A stretch of DNA of 64,000 bases from Microvirga subterranea. Its GTDB lineage: Bacteria > Pseudomonadota > Alphaproteobacteria > Rhizobiales > Beijerinckiaceae. The position numbers and the translations under genes were made by a program. Below, in pieces: positions 24,157-34,600 of the stretch (its first letter is position 1; every line of letters starts with the position of its first letter). Below the pieces are notes generated by a model. The model was given only the letters and a program-made list of their open reading frames with translations, searched no databases and was not told where the DNA came from. The DNA lies in NCBI RefSeq assembly GCF_003350535.1, contig NZ_QQBB01000006.1:310001-374000 (forward strand), given 5' to 3'.

Positions 24157-25146
24157 CTATTGGAAATGGTAACGCGCACCCTGTTCGGGGATCAGGAACC
24201 GGACGCCGAGGTCATTGTCCGCCTCCAGTTCCTTCAGGATGGCTTCCTGTGGCTGCTCGCCGGTCAGTGAATACTTGATGTGGCTGACGATCAGCGGCAG
24301 TCCCTTCAGGGCGCTTCCGCCCGCAGCCCGATCCAGCGCGCGCAGCAAGCTGTGGACCCATTTCGGCGTCATATGGCCGAACAGCAGATTGTCCGGCCGG
24401 TCGCTCGTATACGACGTCTCCAGGATGATGGCTTTCAGCTTCCGCTGCTTCACCCTGTCGGCGACGGCCGTCCAAATGTCCTGCATGTTGGTCGTCTTCT
24501 GGACCTCGTCGGGCCCGGTGTCCCCGAAGCACAGGATGGCGTCGTCGCCGCTTTCGATCAGGAAGGCGGTGGACTCCGTTCCCGCATGGTTCAGCGGATA
24601 GGGCGTGGCGGTCATCCTGGTGCCTGCGAGGGCCGTGGGTTCGCCGTGCTTCAGGTCCTGCAGGCGATACTTCTTCAAGTGCGGCGGCTGGCCCCGGTCC
24701 AGCATGTTCGGCCAGGTCCGCCAGTTGAAGTAGTTCCGCTCGATCTCCGCGCTGATGGACGGCAGGCTGTAGATGGTCTTCTCGCTGTCGTCCGGCGAGG
24801 CAATCACGAGGCCCTGCACGTGGTCGAGATGCGCGTGGCTGATCAGGTAGCCCTTGATCTCGTTCTTCAGCACATGTCCGACGACGCTGTCGGACGAGCC
24901 TTCCGGTCTTTTCACGTCCCCGAAGGCGCCCTTTTCCTGAGCGACCTTCAACCCGTTGACCAGGCTGCCCGCATCGCACGCAACGGCATTCCTGTCCCCG
25001 TGCGGCCGGATGAGAAAGGAACTGAGGTTGCCGTCCTGGATGCCGCCGGAAGCGCCGAGGACGATCACATCGAAGCCCTGCTGCGACAGAGCCGCGGCGG
25101 GACTCAGAAGCACCGAAAGTGAAACAAGCGAGGCGATCAGTCTCAT
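24157..25146 (-). CDS. class II 3',5'-cyclic-nucleotide phosphodiesterase (CpdP/PDE1 family)
   Basis: A 329-residue exported metal-dependent phosphodiesterase of the class II family (yeast PDE1, Vibrio CpdP), a branch of the metallo-beta-lactamase fold. It would hydrolyse cAMP or cGMP to the 5' monophosphate. The metal motif is ISHAHLDHVQG, and the later CFGDTGPDEV and IVSHIKYSLTG segments fit the family. A signal peptide spans residues 1-22, implying a periplasmic site, as in CpdP. GGAG lies at good spacing before the ATG at 25146. A class III cyclase is encoded 15 kb away, but it is not adjacent and a functional link is only a guess. Confidence 0.88.
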   Translation of the reverse strand: MRLIASLVSLSVLLSPAAALSQQGFDVIVLGASGGIQDGNLSSFLIRPHGDRNAVACDAGSLVNGLKVAQEKGAFGDVKRPEGSSDSVVGHVLKNEIKGYLISHAHLDHVQGLVIASPDDSEKTIYSLPSISAEIERNYFNWRTWPNMLDRGQPPHLKKYRLQDLKHGEPTALAGTRMTATPYPLNHAGTESTAFLIESGDDAILCFGDTGPDEVQKTTNMQDIWTAVADRVKQRKLKAIILETSYTSDRPDNLLFGHMTPKWVHSLLRALDRAAGGSALKGLPLIVSHIKYSLTGEQPQEAILKELEADNDLGVRFLIPEQGARYHFQ

Positions 25147-25419
25147 GAGGGCTCCAGCACCATCGGACCAGTCTATCGTGCGGAAAGGCGGATACGGTGA
25201 CCCGTCCATCCGATACGCTCAGGTTGGAATAACGCAATGGTGGCATGGGCAGGGCCTTGAGGCCAGCCGCCGTCCGCAGGCACCTGCTGACAGGACACCT
25301 CGGAGCCGCAGGGGCGCCGCCGTTATTGCTGGCGGTGATTGCAACCGAAGAATTGCACTTGATCGGCTCGTCTGTCTCGGGCCTATGATGCGGCCCGAGT
25401 ACCGCCGCAACATCGATAC

Positions 25420-26799
25420 ATGCCACGTCCTTTCTTCATTCGCCTGACCATCGTGCTGGCCCATCTGGTCCTGCTGACGGCGGCCGGTTTCGCCGATGAG
25501 AAAGTGCGTGCGGTGCGCGTCCTCACGTCGTTTCCGCCGCAGTTCCTCGAGCCGTTCCAGAGCGCGTTCAGAACCCGCCATCCGGAGCTGTCGCTCGAAT
25601 TCGTTCAGCGTAAGACGACCACGGCCGTGGCCGACATCGTCGGCGAGAGGCACAGGGCGGACATCTTCTGGGCCTCGGCGCCGGATGCCTTCGAGATCCT
25701 GAAGCGGGCGGGCCGGCTGGCGGCATTGAAGCCGCGCCCGACGGGAGCGCCGGATCTGATCGCCGGATATCCGGTGAACGATCCCGACATGACCTATCTC
25801 GGCTTCGCGCTGTCGGGCTACGGGTTCGTGTACAATCCCGACTATCTCGAGGGCAGGGGGTTGCCGGTTCCCAGGGGCTGGAGCGATCTCGCGGCACCCA
25901 TCTATGCCGGGCACATCGGCATCAGCTCCCCGTCGCGGTCGGGCACGATGCACCTCATGGTCGAGGCCATTCTCCAGGTCTACGGGTGGGACCGCGGATG
26001 GGGCATCTGGTCCGAGATCGGCGGCAATCTCGCGACCGTGACGGCACGCAGCTTCGGCGTCTCGGCCGGAGTCGCCCGCGGCCGTTTCGGGATCGGCCCC
26101 TCGATCGACTTCCTGGCCAATCCGGAGGGCATGCCGAAGGACTCGACCCGGTTTGCCCTGCCCGAGGAGACCCTGTTCGTGCCGGCCAGCATCGCGGTCC
26201 TGAACGATGCGGCCAATCGGGACGGCGCCGAACGCTTCGTCGATTTCGTGCTGTCGCAGGAAGGGCAGGCCCTGTTGCTGGATCCGGCGGTCGCGCGGCT
26301 CCCGATCTCCCCCGCGGTCTATCCTGCCGGCGAGACGACGGACGGCAGTCCCTTCCGGCGCGACGGCCTGTTCTCCAAGGGACTGTTCGATGCGCGCCTC
26401 TCGGCCGCCCGCTACGAGCTCGTCAACATCATCTTCGACGAGATGATTACCTTCCGGAGGTCCGACCTGGTGCGGATGTGGCGGTCCGTGCGCGCGCTCG
26501 AAGCGGCCCTGTCGGGGCGTTCCGATGCGGATCTGGCGAAGCTGGTGAGCGACGCGCGCCACGCCTTGACCCGGCCGCCTCTGAGCGGCCCGGAGGCTAT
26601 GGAGCTGGAGCGATGGAAGGATCTCGTGCGCGTCCGGCGCGGCCTTCCCACGCCCGCGCCCCAGGCCCAGCTCGAAGCCCGCATCAAAGCGCAGATCGAT
26701 GGGAACATGCAGCAGGCCGCGCGCGCTTTGGCCGACGCCGCCGCGAGATTGGGAGGCGCCGATCGGAATGCGGATGGTGCGGAGGCCGCACGACCATGA
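25420..26799 (+). CDS. periplasmic binding-protein-like signalling component (PgtC-like)
   Basis: A 459-residue exported protein (signal peptide about residues 1-24) of the Fe(3+)/AfuA/PgtC binding-protein family, with a helical C-terminal extension of about 100 residues. It is a clear paralogue of the transporter binding protein at 30.2 kb: both have FWASAPDAFE, SPSRSGT-x-HL and GWD-x-GW. No permease or ATPase is attached to it; instead it overlaps by ATGA with a histidine kinase gene, followed by a sigma54 activator. That order matches Salmonella pgtC-pgtB-pgtA, where PgtC signals phosphoglycerate. The likely role is to present the ligand to the kinase. The ATG lacks a strong ribosome-binding site. 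Confidence 0.85.
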   Translation: MPRPFFIRLTIVLAHLVLLTAAGFADEKVRAVRVLTSFPPQFLEPFQSAFRTRHPELSLEFVQRKTTTAVADIVGERHRADIFWASAPDAFEILKRAGRLAALKPRPTGAPDLIAGYPVNDPDMTYLGFALSGYGFVYNPDYLEGRGLPVPRGWSDLAAPIYAGHIGISSPSRSGTMHLMVEAILQVYGWDRGWGIWSEIGGNLATVTARSFGVSAGVARGRFGIGPSIDFLANPEGMPKDSTRFALPEETLFVPASIAVLNDAANRDGAERFVDFVLSQEGQALLLDPAVARLPISPAVYPAGETTDGSPFRRDGLFSKGLFDARLSAARYELVNIIFDEMITFRRSDLVRMWRSVRALEAALSGRSDADLAKLVSDARHALTRPPLSGPEAMELERWKDLVRVRRGLPTPAPQAQLEARIKAQIDGNMQQAARALADAAARLGGADRNADGAEAARP

Positions 26800-28696
26800 T
26801 CCGGCGGACGCGACTCGGCATCGGCGGGCGCCTCATCATCGCCTTCCTGGGCGTAGGCGGGCTCGCTGTCGGCGCCTGCATCGTCGGCTGGCTGTCCTAT
26901 GCCCGTCTCAGCGAGGAGCTGAACTCCGTCGCGACCGCTCATCTCCCGGCTCTCGCATTCTCCGCCCGCCTCGCGGAGGCAGGCGCAAGCGTGATCGCCA
27001 GCACGCCGGATCTCGCGGTCGCAGAGCGGCGCGAGGCTTACGACCGCACGCGCGAGACCCTCGTTGCGCGCCTCTCCGCCCTTCGCTCCGTCCTGAACGA
27101 GCGCAGCGACGAGCAGTCGCTCTCTCCCGAGCTTCTCGTGGTGACGGACGGGATCGAGTCCAATCTCAAGGCCATCGACCGGGTCGCCGACCGGCGCTTT
27201 CCGCTGCACGAACGCTCGCGGGAGATCGGCGAGGAGCTGCGATGGCTGCAGGCCGATCTGATCGAGGAGATCGAGCCCCTCATCGACGATGCGCGGTTCA
27301 ACATGGAATCGGCTATCGGCCGGGTCGCGCCGGGCGAGGCGGCCGAGGCCGGGCGCAGGACCCTGTTGGAGGAGAGCCGCAAGAGCCAAGCGCTCCTGAC
27401 CATCAATGCGCACGCCAACCTGATCGTGGGCCTGCTGGGCCGGCTCGGAATCGTGCCGACAATCGAGGATCTTCAGGAGACGAGCAACTTCCTCGGCGAG
27501 ATGACGGACCAGCTCGACCTGGAAACCAAAGCGCTCGCCAGCTGGACGGATGCGATCACCATCAGCCAGATCGCGGCGCGCCTGCTCGCCGTCTCCGATC
27601 CGGCTTCCGGGCTTGCGGCCGTGAAGCGCGCCGAACTCCAGGCCGTTGCCGACGCGCAGGCGCTTCTCGCCGAAAACCGGCGCCTCGTCACCCAGCTCGG
27701 CACCCTCGTGTCGCAGGAGGTCAGCCGAACGGAAGCGATTGCCAGAAGGGCTTCGGAGCGCTCTGCCGACGCCATCGCGATCGGGCGCAATCTCCTCCTG
27801 GCGATCGCCATCGCGTCGCTCGTCATCACGGTCGCGATCGGCTGGTTCTATGTCCGCAGGAATCTCGTCGTGCGCCTCCAGGGGCTGACGCTGGCGGCGA
27901 CCACCATCGCTAGCGGCCCCACGATGCCGGTCCTGCCGCCGCACACGGACGACGAGCTCGGCGATCTCGGGAAGGCGCTTGCCGTCTTCAGGCAGACGCG
28001 GGACGACCTGGTCCAGGCTGCCAAGCTCGCAGCGCTCGGCCAGATGGCGGCGGGCATCAGCCATGAGCTGAACCAGCCGCTCGCGGCGATCCGCTCGCAC
28101 GCCCACAACGGGACCGTGCTGCTCGAACGCGGCCGTCCTGAGGAGGCGAGGGCGAGCCTGGACCGGATTCAGGGCCTGACGGCCAGGATGGCGGAGCTGA
28201 TCAAGCATCTCAAGCGCTTCGCCCGCCGCCCCGCCGCGACCCTCGAAGCGGTCGATCTCCGGGCCGTCGTCGAGGGAGCCTTAAGCCTGTTCGAGCAGCG
28301 CCTCGACGAGGAGAAGGTCGCGGTGCGGATGAGCGTCCCGGCCGCTCCCCTGACGGTTCTGGCCGAGGAGATCAGGCTGGAGCAGGTGATCGTCAACCTG
28401 ATCTCGAACGCGCTCGACGCCCTCGAGGGGCAGGCGGACCGTCGCATTGACATCGGCGCCGAAGCCGGGGGAGGGCGAGTCCGCCTAATCGTTGCCGACA
28501 ACGGGCCGGGGATCGCGGAGCAGCACCGCGCCGCCGTCTTCGACCCGTTCTTCACCACCAAGCCTGCCGGGCTGGGGCTCGGACTCGGCCTGTCGATGTC
28601 GTACAACATCGTGAAGGATTTCGGAGGAGACTTGATCTTGGCGACGACGGGACGGACGGGAACGACCTTCGTGATCGATCTGGCGGCGAGCCGGTC

Positions 28697-28700
<4 letters not shown>
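26796..28700 (+). CDS. sensor histidine kinase (PgtB/DctB-like)
   Basis: A 634-residue membrane histidine kinase. Helix one is about residues 11-33, then about 300 residues of largely helical periplasmic domain, helix two at about 332-353, a HAMP-like linker, and the kinase core. The phosphorylated His423 is in ISHELNQPLAAIR; the ATP-binding boxes are NLISNALDAL, DNGPGI, FDPFFTTK and GLGLGLS. The large periplasmic part suits contact with the binding protein encoded just upstream. The ATG overlaps the preceding stop, after GGAGG, and the stop overlaps the next start (ATGA), so the three signalling proteins are translationally coupled. Confidence 0.92.
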
Positions 28701-30046
<1,346 letters not shown>

Positions 30047-30168
30047 TGTTACGCATCTGACCCATGCCGGCAGGCGCGGTTACCGTCATTTCCCCAGACG
30101 GCTCGCTGTTCGGGCGTTGCGCACGAAAATCGTTCCTTGAAACAATCGCGCTGCGGAGCGTCATGTCT

Positions 30169-30184
30169 TGGCACGATTGTTGCA
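30169..30184 (+). promoter_or_regulatory. sigma54 (RpoN) promoter, -24/-12
   Basis: TGGCACGATTGTTGCA matches the sigma54 consensus TGGCAC-N5-TTGCW at every defined position, with the GG and GC doublets exactly ten bases apart. Transcription should start near 30195, giving a leader of about 50 bases before the transporter binding-protein gene. The gene just upstream encodes a sigma54 activator. The activator would bind upstream in 30047-30165; GTTCCTTGAAAC (30132-30143) is a weak dyad that might be part of such a site. Confidence 0.88.
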
Positions 30185-30245
30185 TAAGGCTCTGCGGCCG
30201 CCTCGCGCGGACCCAAGCCATAAGCCATCATGTTGGAGGAAACTG

Positions 30246-31568
30246 ATGCTTCGCCATTCTGTCGCCGCGGCGGCATTGATCGGCACCGCCCTGTTTACGG
30301 GCTCTGCCTTCGCCCAGTCCGGCAAGGTCACGGTCGTGACCTCGTTTTCGAAGGACGTGACCGATCCGTTCAAGCAGGCCTTCGAGAAGGCGCACCCGGG
30401 TGTGACTCTCGATGTGCAGAACCGCAACACGAATGCCGGCGTGAAGTTCGTCGAGGAGACGAAGGCCAACAATCAGGTCGACGTTTTCTGGGCCTCGGCG
30501 CCGGACGCGTTCGAGGTGCTGAAAGGCAAGAGCCTGCTCCAGAAGTACAAGCCGAAGGCCGAGGGCATCCCGGACAAGATCGGCTCCTACCCGATCAACG
30601 ATCCCGAGAATTTCTATTCCGGCTTTGCCGCCTCGGGCTACGGCGTCATGTGGAACGACCGCTACGCCAAGGCGAACAAGCTCCCCGAGCCCAAGGACTG
30701 GCAGGACCTCGCCAAACCGGTCTACTTCGACCACGTCGCCATGGCGGCGCCCTCGCGCTCCGGCACGACGCACCTCACCATCGAGACGATCCTGCAGGGC
30801 GAAGGATGGGATAAGGGCTGGCGCACCCTGAAGGAGATGTCCGGCAACTTCCGCCAGATCACCGAGCGTTCCTTCGGCGTGCCGGAGGCCGTCAATTCGG
30901 GACAGGTCGGCTTCGGCATCGTGATCGACTTCTTCGCCTTCTCGTCCCAGGCCTCGGGCTTCCCGGTGAAATTCGTGTACCCGACCGTCACCACCATCGT
31001 GCCGGCGAACGTCGCCGTGATCGCCAATGCGCCCAACAAGGCAGGGGCCGAGGCCTTCGTCGACTATCTCGTGTCTCCCGCCGGCCAGGAGGTTCTGCTC
31101 GAGCCCAGCATCCGCCGCCTGCCCGTGAACCCGGCGGTCTATGCCAAGGCGCCGGCGGATTACCCGAACCCGTTCAAGGATCCCTCCCTCGGAGCGCGTG
31201 TGAAGTTCGACGTGGACGTGTCGGAGAAGCGCACGAACGTCGTCGACGTCCTCTACGACCAGACCGTGACGTTCCAGCTCGACGCCCTCAAGGGCGCCAC
31301 CAAGGCCATCCACGACGCCGAGGCCGCAATCGCCAAGAAGGACAATGCCGAGGCCAAGGCCCTGGTGAAGGAGGCCCGCGACCTCGTGGCCGCCATGCCG
31401 GTCACCGAGCAGCAGGCCTCTTCGCCCGAGATCGCCGGCGCCTTCACCGGCGGCAAGGAGAAGGGCGCGCGTCAGGCCGAGCTCGAGCAGAAATGGGCCG
31501 CCTTCGCCAAGGAGCGTTACGGGCAGGCCCAGGCCAAGGCCGAACAGGCCCTGAAGCTCGCACGCTGA
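30246..31568 (+). CDS. ABC transporter substrate-binding protein, Fe(3+)/AfuA-type
   Basis: A 440-residue periplasmic binding protein (signal peptide 1-24, ending SAFAQ) of the AfuA/FbpA-like family, with an Ala/Lys-rich helical tail (about 345-440) not found in minimal members. It is paralogous to the signalling protein at 25.4 kb. The usual iron-binding twin-tyrosine motif of FbpA is not evident, and AfuA relatives bind sugar phosphates, so a phosphorylated organic ligand is more likely than iron. The ATG follows TTGGAGGAAAC. It is the first gene downstream of the sigma54 promoter. A 12-base-pair hairpin separates it from the permease gene. Confidence 0.88.
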   Translation: MLRHSVAAAALIGTALFTGSAFAQSGKVTVVTSFSKDVTDPFKQAFEKAHPGVTLDVQNRNTNAGVKFVEETKANNQVDVFWASAPDAFEVLKGKSLLQKYKPKAEGIPDKIGSYPINDPENFYSGFAASGYGVMWNDRYAKANKLPEPKDWQDLAKPVYFDHVAMAAPSRSGTTHLTIETILQGEGWDKGWRTLKEMSGNFRQITERSFGVPEAVNSGQVGFGIVIDFFAFSSQASGFPVKFVYPTVTTIVPANVAVIANAPNKAGAEAFVDYLVSPAGQEVLLEPSIRRLPVNPAVYAKAPADYPNPFKDPSLGARVKFDVDVSEKRTNVVDVLYDQTVTFQLDALKGATKAIHDAEAAIAKKDNAEAKALVKEARDLVAAMPVTEQQASSPEIAGAFTGGKEKGARQAELEQKWAAFAKERYGQAQAKAEQALKLAR

Positions 31569-31577
31569 TCGTTCCGT

Positions 31578-31605
31578 CGGGCGGCCCGCACCGGCGGGCC
31601 GCCCG
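31578..31605 (+). repeat. strong 12-bp hairpin between binding-protein and permease genes
   Basis: CGGGCGGCCCGC and GCGGGCCGCCCG pair perfectly around an ACCG loop. No T-run follows, so it is not a classical terminator. In several ABC operons such a hairpin after the binding-protein gene protects the upstream mRNA from 3' decay and so raises binding-protein levels over membrane components; that role is inferred here. Confidence 0.7.
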
Positions 31606-31638
31606 CAAAGGCCCTTCTCGGATTTTAGGAGAGCGTCC

Positions 31639-33381
31639 ATGGCTGGCGCCACGACCGCCGGGCGAGCGCATGCGCCGTCCGCGTCTTCCAGGCATTTCTT
31701 GAAACTGTCGGCGACGCCGGGGCAGGTCGCCCTCGCGCTTGGGATCGCCGTCTTCCTGGTCCTGTTTCTCGTCATCCCCGTCGGAACGGTGATCTACGTC
31801 GCCTTCACGGAGAAGGGGACGGGCGAATTCACCTTGGTCAACTTCCTCGATTTCGCCCGAACGGACCTGTTCATCCGTTCGTTCTGGAATTCGGTCTACG
31901 TGTCCGCCATGTCGGTGGTGCTCGCATCGGTGTTCGCGCTTCCGCTCGCCTACATCACCACGCGGTTCGAGTTCCGCGGCGCCATGCTGATCCAGACCCT
32001 GGGCTTTCTGCCGCTGATCATGCCGCCCTTCGTCGGCGCGGTTGCGATGCTGCTCCTGTTCGGCCGGAACGGCACGGTGAACCTGCTTCTCGACGAGTGG
32101 TTCGGCATCAAGATCCCGTTCATGGAAGGGCTGAACGGCGTCATCTTCGTTCAGGCCGTGCACTACTTTCCGTTCATCCTCATCAATCTCTCGGCCGCCC
32201 TGCGCAACATTGACAGGGCCATGGAGGAGGCGGCGCAGAATCTCGGCAGCTCCGGGTTCCGCCTGTTCCGCCGCATCGTCTTCCCGCTCGCCATGCCGGG
32301 CTACATCGCCGGCGCGTCGCTCGTCTTCGTCAAAGTGTTCGACGATCTCGCGACGCCGCTGCTCCTGAACGTCAAGGACATGCTGGCGCCGCAGGCCTAT
32401 CTGCGCGTCACCTCCATCGGCATCGCCGATCCCATGGGATACGTGATCTCCGTCGTGCTGATCTGCATGTCGATCCTGGCCATGTGGATCTCGGCCCGCG
32501 CCATGCGCGGCAAGGATTACGCCACGGTGCAGCGGGGCGGCGGCGGCCTGGCGAAACGTCGGATGCGCCCGTGGGAGAGCGTGCTCGCCTATGCGACCGT
32601 CCTTCTCATCCTGCTGCTGGTGCTGGCGCCCCACATCGGTCTGCTGCTGCTCTCCTTCGCGACCATCTGGTCGTTCAGCCCGCTGCCGGACGCCTATACC
32701 CTGGCCCATTACGGCCGCGTGTTCGGCGAGAGCTTCGTGTACGTCAAGAACACCCTCGTCTATGCCTCCATCGCGGGACTGATCGACGTGGTCCTGGGCA
32801 CCGCCATCGCCTATCTGGTGCTGAGGACGAAGCTCATCGGCCGGGAGTGGCTCGACTGGGCCGCCACCGCAGCCTTGGCGATCCCGGGCGTCGTGCTCGG
32901 CATCGGCTATCTTCGGACCTTCTACGGGGTGCAGCTTCCCGACGGAACGCCGCTCGCCGCCCTCTGGATCATGATCGTGCTGGCGCTGGCGATCCGTCGC
33001 CTGCCGTACGCCCTGCGCGCATGCTACGCGGCCCTGCAGCAGATCTCGGTCTCGCTCGAGGAAGCGGCCGAGAATCTCGGCGCCACCAAGGTGCGCACGG
33101 TCCGGCGCGTGGTGCTGCCGCTCATGGCGGGTGGCATCCTGGCGGGCTTCGTCACGAGCTTCGCGACCGCCGCCGTGGAACTCTCGGCGACGCTGATGCT
33201 CGTCCAATCGAACGCCGACGCGCCACTCGCCTACGGCCTCTACGTCTTCATGCAGTCGCCCGCCGGGCGCGGCCCCGGGGCGGCGCTGGGCGTCATCGCG
33301 GTGCTGCTCGTCGCGCTGTGCACCTTCGCGTCGCATCTGATCATCGAGAAAAGCCAGAAGGCCAAAGCAGCCGGACACTGA
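31639..33381 (+). CDS. ABC transporter permease, fused double-domain (FbpB/AfuB type)
   Basis: A 580-residue inner-membrane permease made of two fused permease halves with about twelve transmembrane segments. Each half has an EAA loop that contacts the ATPase: EEAAQNLGSSGFRLFRRIVF in the first half and EEAAENLGATKVRTVRRVVL in the second. The fused form is typical of Fe(3+)-type and sugar-phosphate AfuB permeases. AGGAGAG precedes the ATG. It lies between the binding-protein and ATPase genes of the sigma54-controlled operon. Confidence 0.93.
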   Translation: MAGATTAGRAHAPSASSRHFLKLSATPGQVALALGIAVFLVLFLVIPVGTVIYVAFTEKGTGEFTLVNFLDFARTDLFIRSFWNSVYVSAMSVVLASVFALPLAYITTRFEFRGAMLIQTLGFLPLIMPPFVGAVAMLLLFGRNGTVNLLLDEWFGIKIPFMEGLNGVIFVQAVHYFPFILINLSAALRNIDRAMEEAAQNLGSSGFRLFRRIVFPLAMPGYIAGASLVFVKVFDDLATPLLLNVKDMLAPQAYLRVTSIGIADPMGYVISVVLICMSILAMWISARAMRGKDYATVQRGGGGLAKRRMRPWESVLAYATVLLILLLVLAPHIGLLLLSFATIWSFSPLPDAYTLAHYGRVFGESFVYVKNTLVYASIAGLIDVVLGTAIAYLVLRTKLIGREWLDWAATAALAIPGVVLGIGYLRTFYGVQLPDGTPLAALWIMIVLALAIRRLPYALRACYAALQQISVSLEEAAENLGATKVRTVRRVVLPLMAGGILAGFVTSFATAAVELSATLMLVQSNADAPLAYGLYVFMQSPAGRGPGAALGVIAVLLVALCTFASHLIIEKSQKAKAAGH

Positions 33382-33410
33382 TCGCGTCCGGTCCCGAGGA
33401 AACGACACCC

Positions 33411-34508
33411 ATGAATCAGCCTCTCTCCATTCCCGATCTCGGCGCCAACGCGGTCGATGTCGACATCCGCAACGTCGATCTGTCGTACGGCGCTAACCAT
33501 GTTCTCAAGGGCATCAACCTCCATATCCGGCCCGGCGAGTTCTTCGCCTTCCTCGGCCCGTCCGGATGCGGAAAGACGACGCTTCTGCGCCTCATCGCCG
33601 GGTTCAACCAGGCCGATGGCGGCGAGGTCCTGGTCGGCGGCCGGGACGTGTCGCAACTGCCGCCCTGGAAGCGCGACGTGGGCATGGTGTTCCAGTCCTA
33701 TGCCCTGTGGCCGCACATGACCGTGAAGCGCAACGTCGCCTTCGGTCTCGAGGAGCGGAAGGTCCCGCGGGCCGAGATCGACAGACGCGTCGCGGCCGCC
33801 CTGGAGCTCGTCGGGCTCGCACACCTCGCCGACCGGCGCCCATCGCAACTCTCGGGAGGCCAGCAGCAGCGCGTCGCGGTCGCCCGCACCATCGCCATCG
33901 AGCCGAAGGTCCTGCTCCTCGACGAGCCGCTCTCGAACCTCGACGCCAAGATGCGCGTGCAGGTGCGGCGGGAGTTGCGGGACCTGCAGCAACGCCTGGG
34001 CCTGACGACGATCTTCGTCACGCACGACCAGGAGGAGGCGAACACCATCTGCGACCGCATCGCCGTCATGAACGACGGCATCGTGCAGCAGGTCGGCACG
34101 CCCATGGAGCTCTACGAGAAGCCCGCCAACCTGTTCGTGGCGAACTTCCTCGGCACGGCCAACATCCTGCCGGGACGCGTGGTGCGCGAGGGGGGCGAGC
34201 GCTTCTTCGACATCGACGGCGGGGTCCGCCTGCCGATCCCGGCCAACGTCGTCGTGCCCGAGGGGGCCAAGCTCGTCTTCCGGCCGCAGCACGCGTCTCT
34301 GGGCCGGGACGGCGCCGGCGATGTCCTGCTGCCGGGCACCGTCGTGCACAGCGAGTTCCTCGGCTCCACGTTGCGCTACGGGGTGAGGATCGGCGCCGCG
34401 GAGGTCTCCATCGACACGCCGTTCCATTCGGGGGAGTCGCTCCGCCAGCCGGGTTCGCCCGTGGAGATCGGCCTGTCCCTTCGCTCGGCTCTCTGGCTCG
34501 CCGCCTGA
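33411..34508 (+). CDS. ABC transporter ATP-binding protein (FbpC/AfuC/PotA type)
   Basis: A 365-residue ATPase. Walker A (GPSGCGKTT, about 53-61), Q-loop (VFQSYALWPH), signature (LSGGQQQRVAVARTI), Walker B (VLLLDEPLSNLD) and switch His (FVTHDQEEA) are all present. The C-terminal 100 residues form a TOBE-like regulatory domain. It powers the permease encoded 29 bases upstream. Confidence 0.94.
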   Translation: MNQPLSIPDLGANAVDVDIRNVDLSYGANHVLKGINLHIRPGEFFAFLGPSGCGKTTLLRLIAGFNQADGGEVLVGGRDVSQLPPWKRDVGMVFQSYALWPHMTVKRNVAFGLEERKVPRAEIDRRVAAALELVGLAHLADRRPSQLSGGQQQRVAVARTIAIEPKVLLLDEPLSNLDAKMRVQVRRELRDLQQRLGLTTIFVTHDQEEANTICDRIAVMNDGIVQQVGTPMELYEKPANLFVANFLGTANILPGRVVREGGERFFDIDGGVRLPIPANVVVPEGAKLVFRPQHASLGRDGAGDVLLPGTVVHSEFLGSTLRYGVRIGAAEVSIDTPFHSGESLRQPGSPVEIGLSLRSALWLAA

Positions 34509-34520
34509 GGCGCCACCCTG

Positions 34521-34579
34521 CACGACATTCCTCCGGCGGAAGGGGCGCTACGGTCCTTCCGCCGTCGTCACGACATTCC
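34521..34579 (+). repeat. 10-bp hairpin flanked by direct repeats
   Basis: CGGCGGAAGG (34534-34543) and CCTTCCGCCG (34555-34564) form a perfect 10-base stem with an 11-base loop. It is bracketed by two identical 11-base direct repeats CACGACATTCC (34521-34531 and 34569-34579). No T-run follows. It separates the ATPase gene from the phosphatase gene and could be an mRNA-processing or weak termination element. Confidence 0.55.
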
Positions 34580-34600
34580 GCAAAATTTGGTACCGACTGC

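Noticed and set aside
25147-25419. sigma54 or sigma70 promoter before the PgtC-like gene
   Set aside because: TGG-containing strings are present (for example near 25240) but none has the -12 TTGC element at the right spacing, and no convincing -35/-10 pair was found.
30047-30165. Enhancer site for the sigma54 activator
   Set aside because: Only a weak dyad (GTTCCTTGAAAC, 30132-30143) is visible. A site is expected here but sequence alone does not define it.
30246-34508. Assignment of the ABC transporter as an iron transporter
   Set aside because: Although the family name is Fe(3+)-type, the binding protein lacks an evident twin-tyrosine iron motif, the regulation is PgtCBA/sigma54-like and phosphatases follow, so a phosphorylated ligand fits better. 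Iron is not excluded.
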